In this document: positions 56,661 to 64,000 of the stretch, one piece after another | Layout of the letters: the number at the start of each line of letters is the position of its first letter | Position numbering within the stretch: position 1 is the first letter of the stretch | NCBI GenBank assembly: GCA_037951105.1 | Contig: JBAMJV010005509.1 | Coordinates: forward strand, 62,001-126,000 | Reading direction: 5' to 3' | Source: Echinarachnius parma | Lineage: Eukaryota; Echinodermata; Echinoidea; Clypeasteroida; Echinarachniidae | DNA length: 64,000 nt | Made by a program: the position numbers and the translations under genes | The notes under the pieces: model-generated | What the model was told of the DNA's origin: nothing | The model's database searches: none | Seen by the model: the letters and a program-made list of their open reading frames with translations, nothing else

Positions 56661-58109
56661 ATCAGACCCTAAGTCAACGATTATCAAAAAAGCTCAGACA
56701 AATTTTACTCTTCGTAATTGCGGACCCAACGACTTCTGAATTCGAGAGCTCTGCATGCATGGTATTGCTACTAAATTGGCGTGAAAACGTTTACCATACT
56801 CCAAAATTGTCACTGCTTTACACTTTTGCTTCGCTGTTTCGTGATGTCTCTGCTGGATAAAAACCCGACAACGCGGACTTTTTTTTTTTATTGTGATGGT
56901 TAGTTTATTTCTTTCGTTATAATTATCATGTTCCAGGCGAGGACGGTTGGGGCTGCGCGTTTAAGTTCAATTATTGTGTTGATAGCTCTCCATAATTTTA
57001 TCATAAATGCATGTTCATGTTTTTTGTTCTAATTGTTAGCATGCAGTTGATTATTAATAAGCGTCTAGTCATGGTAGATAGTAGATACCATGTTTAATCT
57101 GTATCATAATGATTCATTTGTATTTGTTTTAGAGAGGAGTGGTTTTACGTATACTAACTGCCCCTTTATCAGTGTTAATTTTCACTAGGCAAAGGTCAAA
57201 AGACACTTCAGATTCTTGACTTGTGGCCAATTATAATAAGCACGAATGAAAATCATACTAATTTCGATTTACATTCACGGCCACGATTATAATAAACATG
57301 ACATGCACAAATCAAAATTATATTAAGCGCTTTACACTATTTCGTAGTGGTGTCCTGGACCAGTCATTGGAGCTTCACAATATTATTCACGCCATTTTAA
57401 TTCCACTGCAGCGTGTTAAACCCATAGAAGATGATAATATTGTTTTATAACACGCATCCACCAAAGACCCTAGCCAGAGCAAATTTTGCAGGACCAATTC
57501 TGAATGGATTACATATCAACGAGTCTGATTTTCAAGCTCTTTGAAAAATTCGCGAATGCATCATGCACACTTGGCTGCATCTGTATATTTAAATTTAAAA
57601 ATGACACGATTTCGCTTTAAATCTGTGTTTTCATACTCAAAACTTATCAAACTGATTTGAACTGCTCCTTTCGGCGATTTGTATTTGTTTGTTTGTTCGT
57701 TTGTTTGAAGAATAGACTGCAGTAATTACCCTGGGATTGCATGTGTGGCTTGCACTGTATCGGCACTGCTTTACTTACCCGAATAACCTATGTTATGTAT
57801 TTTGATGTCTATCGATAATCAGCAACAACAACAATAACGAGGACCAACGTAACAAGAGAAGAATAAAAATCTACATTATTTTGACAATATTCGTGTATTT
57901 GAATGCATTGTGGACAACTGCATGCACGCCCGTGGATGGAGATCTCTTTTTATATTTAGGAATGGAATGAACTTATTGCTAACATTAATTTTATATTTTG
58001 TGATCGTTATATGACCGACAACAAATTACAGCAACTATAAGGAACCAGTAACGAGGGCCAAAGTAACATTAATTATAGAGGGATAAACAGCTACAACGAC
58101 AACAGCAAG
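56661..58109. other. Upstream region of the choline transporter gene
   Basis: No repeat of note. The promoter should lie here, but no TATA box can be tied to a start site. 'attacag' about 80 bases before the ATG could be an acceptor for a 5' UTR exon. Confidence 0.4.
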
Positions 58110-58272
58110 ATGGCGATCAACTGGGGTGGGGTGGCGGGGATGATCGTCTTCTATCTCGTCATCCTCATCATCGGCCTCCTCGCGTCGAGGAAGAAGAAGA
58201 CGGCGAACACGGACTCGAACCTGGTGGCCAATCACCAGTTCGGATGGGTGGTCGGAGTTTCCACATTAACGG
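58110..58272 (+). CDS. SLC5A7: SLC5A7-like exon 1
   Basis: Starts at ATG after a purine-rich acaacagcaag. Codons 1-54 cover membrane segment 1, a basic cluster SRKKKTAN and the lead-in to segment 2 (FGWVVGVSTLT). Donor g|gtaagt. Confidence 0.93.
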
Positions 58273-61200
58273 GTAAGTACAAATTGACTTATCAATTTAA
58301 TTTGTAAATGCATGATTCGTTTAAATGTGCTTTTCACGCTCGCAACAAAAAACACTTTACATTATCATATATATCATTCGATTGTGATGCCTTTCACGAA
58401 ATAACATGCAATATAATTATTTGGATGTTAAGTAATATGTTCCAGTATTCTATTATTCTATCATGGTGCATACTTATTTTTTTTTCTTAAAGACTGATAT
58501 TTCATTAGTGTAACGTTTGTCTGTGTTTGTTTATTTGATACAATCAGGTATTGTGTGGTAGAGTGTGATTCGGGTTTCGTATTATATACTGTTCTTCGTA
58601 AAAATGTGTATAGCATGTCGGATACAAACACATGAACTTACAAACTGGCATAAATTTGATAATAATGATTATTTAAATGCAATATATCTCTGCATGTTGA
58701 ACCAGCTTATATGTAATTGTTTTCATCATCACAATACTGTGATATCCTTCACTAAGTGCTTTATTATTTCTATCCAACATAATCAAATAATTTCATTGTA
58801 ATTTTGATTTAATTCATAATGTTATTTTAACGATCGTTTAATGTTCATTATACACTTACACATAATCGAATAATTACTTTAATAAATGCTTTATCATTGG
58901 TATTATCAACAGTGTTATCATATTATACAAATAAAAGAAAATACAACTATTACTATAGTGTTATGTAAACGCCCCTCTTTTACCTCGTGTGAGTTGTATA
59001 ACATGCGGGCTATTATCTCCCTAAAATCCTTGAACCTTGTATTGTTGACCAATTGTATTTGAAGAAAGATAAAGTGCGCACACCATTGATATGCAACTTG
59101 TCAATCACTCTAGACCGTTCAATAGACCGCTTCTGTAATGTATGCAAATAATATGCGCATGACGTCAGACTCCCCGTCGTCAAGCTTAACAATAGTAACT
59201 AAGTCCGGCAAGCTAGCTTGCCGGGCATGGTTACTTTTGTTAAGCTTGACGACGGGGAGTCTGACTTCATACGCATATTAGTTGCATACATTACCGAAGC
59301 GGTCTATTGCATGAGCAAGGGCAGTCACACTTTTCCCAGGGGCCGTTCGGGGGCTAGTGGCGTGGCGTCAGTGGCGTAGCGACAGGGGGGGGGGGGGGGG
59401 GGGGCATGGGGGCACGTGCCCCCAATAATTTGAAGAAGAAAAAACAAACAATATGGAAACATAAGGGGAATAAAACAAAGAAATACATAAGGTGTGCCCA
59501 CACCCCCTCCCAATCAGTCCGACCACGCCAATTATTGTATTCCTTTGTTTTATTACAGTTCTTCTCTTATTTTTTGTATTGTTTTTGTCTAATAATTGGT
59601 AGGGGGCGCACAGGCCCTCACCGTAGCTAATCCTCTGGGACTTACGGTCTTTTTCCCGAATAATATATCATTCAATCTTCTCCATTGATAGCCTTCTGAG
59701 AATGTAATGAGAAACTTAAAGGGATGGTACAGTTTTGGTCAAACTAAATCATCGAATAAATCTGGGATCCCAAGTTTATTCCGATCGGATACATTTATTG
59801 ATATTTCTGCTGTTTCTAAACCAATGTTGATCAAATAAAGTTAATTCTGTCATGAAAATTGTATGCTCTTTCAAACTTGAAACTCATTTATTTTATATTA
59901 CCTCACACAAATATTTCTTGAAGCGCCCTCTCTACCAGCACTGAACTACCCCTTTAATTGTTTCCCAATATTACCCGAATATGAAATTATTGGGTTTTTT
60001 TAATGGTTAATTGAGACGCATTTTGCCCTAAACTTTGTCGTTTTCAAAACTCTCGTGGGGATAACCCCCCCCCCCCCTACACCGCTTCCTAGTATAATGT
60101 GTCGTTTGTTATTTGTTTTGGCTCAATGTACGGACCTTTTTGGTACGGACGGCCTGGGAGGGTCCTGGGGGGGGGGGGGGGGGGAATCAAATGTACGACT
60201 GAACCCTCTTGCTTGTTATGCCTTGTATAGTTTAGAGATAATCTTATGATTATTATACCTTCGTTATTTTAAGTCATCGTAGTTCCACTATGATGTGGCA
60301 CATTATTATCAATATTGTTAATAATTATTTTGTTTACGATTGCTCTATATATAGGTAAAGTTCACAGCAGTTTTATACAGTATAGTTCAACTTCAGTGAA
60401 TCATTTTTTTTTAACAATACAAATACGGCGCATCACCGAAAATGAGTATGTCTATCACTTGAAATTATCAGCCTAGTGACTCTTGATAAATTCTTTTATC
60501 TGAAATTACAAATATGATATCTGTATGTAACTATATGACTATGATGAAGTAGGTAATGATACTGAATGTATACTCATTGGTTACCATTGACAATGTAAAC
60601 CCATGCAATCTCCCCCCCCCCCCCCCCCCCCTCCTGTATATACCTCTCTCTATCGCTGTCTTTAATCTCCTACTTTCTATTGTCTTACTATCTGAACAAT
60701 GCTTCCGATAACTCATTTATAAAATATATCATCATATCTTATAATATATCATTATAAGATATATTTAGATGGAATTCTTATTTCTTTAGTTTGCATAATT
60801 TATTTAGATGTTTTCTCTACTAAATAAATAAGATAACTCGTGTGCAATGAGGATCTGTATGACTTTCATTTCATTTCATATATCAATAACTGGGTGGAAT
60901 TTAAATAAATGTGTATGAAACGCTTATTACTATAATAAAGAACTAATCCATAATCATCTATCTTTCAATTTTCAATCAGCTACATGGGTTGGTGGCGGCC
61001 TACTCAACGGCACGGCTGAGGTAGTCTTCACTCCAGGCTTTGGCCTTGTTTGGGCGCAGGCACCTTACCTTCTGGCCCTCGGCTGCGTGCTAAGTAAGAT
61101 TAGTTTTTATTTTGAGAAAAACAAATATTTGCATGACAGTTTGTAGAGCTGGTGTTTTAGTTGTTTTAATGTACCCCCAAACAGGAAAACAAATATTATG

Positions 61201-62852
61201 AATTTAAAAGAATATACATGCCTGCACTTTATGAATAATTGAGTTCTCTACTATTATGATGAGACTATAATTTGTGTTTGTGAAAAGAATGTTAAAATTG
61301 AATGAAACAACATTTTGTCTTGCATTCCTCACGTTCCTTCTTAATTATAAGCGATTGTTTTATTCGGAATAAAGTTATCGTAATTATAGAGGAGCATAAT
61401 CAAACCATATTTTTAGGAATCCTTGTATAAATGTATAACTATTGTTCAGAAGAAGAATCTGGTTTAAAGGGTGAAACCCAGTCATCTCGATCAGAGATTT
61501 TTAAAATGTATTTTTCTTAAAAGGAATCATCTGCTCGTACAAGATGCGAAGGCGAACTATACAAGTCATCACCATGATCAACCCGTTCTCTGACAAGTAC
61601 GGGCCGAGGATGGGCGGGCGTTTTATCTTCAACGATTACAGGAAACTAAACTTTTCAATAAGCATAATCAAAAAGGAGAATACGATTTAAAAGATGAAAT
61701 AATGTGTTTTCCTTGTTTATTTGTTCTTAGATGGAATCATCTTCTCGTACAAGATGCGGAAGGCGAATTACATCACGATGATAGACCCGTTCTCCGACAA
61801 GTACGGGACTAGGCTGAGCAGTCTGATCGTCTTCGTGTTTCCTCACGCATGATGCTATATAAAAAGATGAAACTTGTATCTCATATCTATTACAAAGTGT
61901 GTTTTGCTTTGTTTATTTATTCTTAGATGGAATTATCTTCGCGTACAAGATGCGGAAGGCGAACTACGTCACGATGATAGACCCGTTCTCCGACAAGTAC
62001 GGAACCAGGATGGGCGGTCTCATCTTCCTCGTGTGTGTCATGGGAGAAACGCTCTACGCCTCCGCCATTCTCACCGCTCTAGGTAGGCAACACTCCCTGT
62101 ACTGTCGGAAAGAACACACTCATCCACAATGTGAACACACTGTGAACACACTGTGAACCATACTGTGAACACACTGTGAACCATAATGTAAATTCGAGCG
62201 TTTTCACAGTGTGAAAGCCAACTCACACTGGGGACACACTGTGAACACTCTGTGAAATTGCTGAGATGCATAGTGTGAGCGCACCTTTTTACACATATAA
62301 TTATGACTTCCCAGTTTTTTTACACACTGTGAACGCAGTCAATTTCACACTGTGGCGATAGTTCCCTCACAGTATGTTCACAGTGTGATCTGGTTTGACT
62401 TTACACAGCATTCTGATCCTCATACTCCCTTTTTCCTGTCTCCTCTCCTCCTTCTGTAAGGCCGGTATCACTTCAAGCTCTGCTTATACGATATCGGTAT
62501 TCTGCATTCAACCCTTTCTTTTCTTTTCAAATTCGTTATGAAAGATGTTTGCTAATCTTTATTTCGATTACGTATATTATCTTACGTATCATTGTATTCA
62601 TTGTAATTTTTGTTATTGTCAATAATGGAAAAAAGCAGAAATGAATATTGAAACTGAAACTGAAAACTGATACATTGCTCTTAAATAATTAAATCATCTT
62701 CAGGTTCGTCGATCAGCGTCATCCTGAACATCGACCAGGTCCTGTCCGTGGTCATCTCGTCCTGCATCGCCGCCTTCTACACGCTGTTCGGCGGCATTTG
62801 GTCCGTCGCCTACACCGACATCGCCCAGCTGGGTCTAGTCGTGGGTGGACTG
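58110..62852 (+). CDS. SLC5A7: High-affinity choline transporter, SLC5A7/CHT family (spliced, 3' end outside window)
   Basis: Exons 58110-58272, 60980-61093, 61927-62082 and 62704-62852 join in phase into 194 codons with no stop. CHT proteins are Na+/Cl--dependent choline carriers of the SLC5 family with 13 membrane segments, loading choline into cholinergic nerve endings. Seen here: the first membrane segment (VAGMIVFYLVILIIGLLA) and a short cytoplasmic loop. These are followed by the CHT signature TATWVGGGLLNGTAEVVF, MIDPFSDKYGTRMGGLIF, ETLYASAILTALG and FYTLFGGIWSVAYTDIAQLG. Human CHT1 has about 580 residues, so one third is present. SLC5A7 relatives are often multiplied in invertebrates; whether this is the neuronal orthologue cannot be decided. 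Intron 2 holds two decayed copies of exon 3. Confidence 0.92.
59120..59309. mobile_element. Hairpin element FB-C
   Basis: Nearly perfect 190-bp palindrome centred on agctagct at 59210-59217, with arms including 'ttaagcttgacgacgggga' and its complement. Non-coding; in intron 1 of the transporter gene. Confidence 0.9.
59368..59625. mobile_element. hAT-like remnant with 'cagtggcgtagc' end
   Basis: Starts cagtggcgtagcgacag followed by a run of about 20 G, then 'cacgtgcccccaataattt'. A related stretch, with 'cccaatcagtccgaccacgc' in common, lies at 63254-63412. Confidence 0.55.
59718..59957. mobile_element. FB-F element copy 3, internally deleted
   Basis: Ends aaagggatggtacagttttg and ctgaactacccctttaa. 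At 240 bp it keeps only the right arm of the family plus both termini. Confidence 0.8.
60066..60625. other. Intron 1 with G and C tracts
   Basis: Runs of C at 60066-60078 and 60611-60630, and of G at 60168-60183. No gene seen. Confidence 0.5.
60980..61093 (+). CDS. SLC5A7: SLC5A7-like exon 2
   Basis: Codons 55-92: ATWVGGGLLNGTAEVVFTPG then LVWAQAPYLLALGCVL. The WVGGG..NGTAE..Y/F block is the strongest CHT signature. Acceptor caatcag in phase 1, donor a|gtaaga. Confidence 0.95.
61523..61625 (+). pseudogene. Decayed copy A of SLC5A7-like exon 3
   Basis: Matches exon 3 from 'ggaatcatctgctcgtacaa' to 'aggatgggcggg'. A one-base loss in atgcgaagg shifts the frame, a short insertion follows, and the second half is missing. 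The acceptor reads ttaaaag without the normal ttcttag. Confidence 0.92.
61731..61852 (+). pseudogene. Truncated copy B of SLC5A7-like exon 3
   Basis: Has an intact acceptor (ttgttcttag) and stays in frame for 40 codons (YITMIDPFSDKYGTR), then ends in TGA at 61850-61852. It lacks the second half and the donor of exon 3. If used, it would truncate the protein after the third membrane region. Confidence 0.92.
61927..62082 (+). CDS. SLC5A7: SLC5A7-like exon 3
   Basis: Codons 93-144: GIIFAYKMRKANYVTMIDPF then YGTRMGGLIFLVCVMGETLY. Acceptor attcttag in phase 1, donor g|gtaggc. Complete in contrast to the two copies before it. Confidence 0.95.
62105..62400. repeat. Cluster of CACACTGTGAAC palindromic repeats
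   Basis: About fifteen copies of cactgtgaa or its complement ttcacagtg within 300 bp just after the exon 3 donor. The first part is mostly in one orientation, the later part mixed. Origin unknown. Confidence 0.85.
62401..62672 (+). mobile_element. LINE-like 3' tail in intron 3
   Basis: T-rich UTR ending 'aatattgaaactgaaactga', similar to the tail of LINE-1 at 10360-10380. Confidence 0.5.
62704..62852 (+). CDS. SLC5A7: SLC5A7-like exon 4
   Basis: Codons 145-194: SSISVILNIDQVLSVVISSC then FYTLFGGIWSVAYTDIAQLG, covering membrane segments 4-5 of the SLC5 fold. Acceptor cttcag, donor ctg|gtaggc in phase 0. Confidence 0.95.
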
Positions 62853-62889
62853 GTAGGCAAATAACTAATAGTAATACTAATAATGAATA

Positions 62890-63235
62890 TGATAGATCGT
62901 ATATATCGTATTTGTATAGCGCCTAATGCAGAACAGCCTCTAAGCGCTTATCATCCCTAGTCATTTGGTACAGTTCAAACCCGCACGGTTATCTTGCACA
63001 CAGTATCAGCTACTCGGGGAGCATACTAGCCACGGGCAACCATATAGGTTGACCAAGCTAATTCCACAAGACCAGGTACCCATTTATACACCTGGTTAGA
63101 GAGCAGCAATGTGGATTAAATGCCTTGCCGAAGGGCACATGCACGCGATGTGGGCTGTGTTCGAACTCGGGATCTCGCGATTAGAAAGCATGCGCTCTAC
63201 CAATCTTGCCACAATCTTGCCACACCAAATCCTCC
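62890..63235 (-). mobile_element. tRNA-derived SINE
   Basis: On the minus strand it opens with a tRNA-like head: A box tggtagagcgcatg (63200-63187) and B box gagttcgaac (63169-63160), with a TCT-type anticodon loop. The body follows ('cttcggcaaggcatttaatc', 'aaatgggtacctgg') and a tail 'ggcgctatacaaatac' near 62920. Antisense in intron 4 of the transporter gene. Confidence 0.85.
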
Positions 63236-63253
63236 TCAACCTTTGACAATTTG

Positions 63254-63412
63254 GGCAGTGGCGTAGGCCTAGTGCCAGGGGCATGTGTCCTCCAATACTT
63301 TTTGATAAAACCAATGAAAAACATATGGGGGAATTCTTTACAACATAAAGAAATACGTAGAGTGTGACCCCAATAGTTATATATTATGCCCCCAATCAGT
63401 CCGACCACGCCA
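63254..63412. mobile_element. hAT-like remnant with 'cagtggcgtag' end
   Basis: Begins cagtggcgtaggcctag and ends 'cagtccgaccacgccacgcc'; related to 59368-59625 but without the G run. Confidence 0.6.
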
Positions 63413-63490
63413 CGCCAACGATGGGCACATTTTGAGTTCATTAGTAACCGCAATCGTAACCATGCGGTTCGTTCGTGTCTCCTTAATGTT

Positions 63491-64000
63491 AAAGGGGTAG
63501 TTTAGTTTTGGTAAGGCTGAACTTTAGTAGCCAAAACCTGCACAGTAACATTATAAACTAATAGTTATAACTCCACCATGCTCAAAACGTATACAAAATG
63601 ACAAACGACTGAGTAAAAACGCCTGTAATCATTCAAAAAGAGCCATTAAAACACAAGAGGGCGCTTTTTAAAAAGGCATTGGTTTCAACCATTTTTCATA
63701 CAAAATTATGCATGTGATGTTTTATTGATATAATGATTAAATAGAGGGATCATCAACAACTATTTAAAAACCGCTTTTGAAAATTTTTGAAAAAGTCCAA
63801 GCATTTTTTAAAAAAATTCTAAAAATCATCTAATTATTTGGGCCCCAAATAATTATAAGATCATATATATTTATTGATATTTCAGCCGTTTCTGGTTCGA
63901 TTTTGACCAAATAAAGTTTATTCTGCCATTAAAATTGCATGTTCTCTCAAATTCGACTCTCAGTTTTTCATTATCTCACAAAAAAATTGTGATGTGCAGC
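63491..64000. mobile_element. FB-F element copy 4, runs off the window
   Basis: Matches 31006 onward from 'aaaggggtagtttagttttg', lacking the 31280-31976 insertion, and continues through 'tgttctctcaaattcgactc' to the last base. Confidence 0.8.

Noticed and set aside
63160..63205. Possible functional tRNA-Arg
   Set aside because: Stems do not pair well and the sequence continues into a typical SINE body and tail.

Overview
The window reads as nuclear DNA of a marine invertebrate animal, most plausibly an echinoderm or another invertebrate deuterostome. The reasons are intron-rich genes with GT-AG splice sites, two clear animal gene families, decayed CR1/Jockey-like and RTE-like LINEs, a tRNA-derived SINE, two LTR retrotransposons, and many short DNA transposons and foldback elements carrying long poly-G or poly-C runs. 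The species assignment is an inference. No prokaryotic, organellar or CRISPR feature is seen.

Two host genes lie head to head. On the minus strand, fourteen exons between 30502 and 357 chain in perfect phase into 734 codons of a Mind bomb 2-like E3 ubiquitin ligase: MIB/HERC2 domain, ZZ zinc finger, second MIB/HERC2 domain, mib-repeat region, then ankyrin repeats. The C-terminal part, where this family carries its RING fingers, lies beyond the left edge. On the plus strand, four exons from 58110 to 62852 encode the first 194 residues of a high-affinity choline transporter (SLC5A7/CHT family); the rest lies beyond the right edge. Two decayed extra copies of its third exon sit just before the working one.

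The 27 kb between the gene starts is built mainly of repeats. A unit of about 2.6 kb (37812-40440) is repeated as 43949-51005. A 3.5 kb Ty3/gypsy-type retrotransposon with two apparently identical 246-bp LTRs and a 5-bp target duplication sits exactly at the junction. Its single 720-codon frame joins Gag, protease and integrase ends but lacks reverse transcriptase, RNase H and the integrase core. The second unit is also split by a 4.8 kb element with 930-bp LTRs and no recognisable proteins. Both repeat units hold a 56-nt exon-like sequence with good splice sites on the minus strand.

The introns and spacer hold elements of mariner (TA), piggyBac (TTAA), hAT-like (8-bp duplication) and CACTG type, often nested. 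Several hairpin elements with unrelated stems share one apex palindrome, and one 14-bp motif recurs in two otherwise different repeat families. These, the gypsy derivative without RT and the SLC5A7 exon copies are the most unusual signals. Exon boundaries were placed by eye from splice consensus, reading phase and family resemblance; no search was run.
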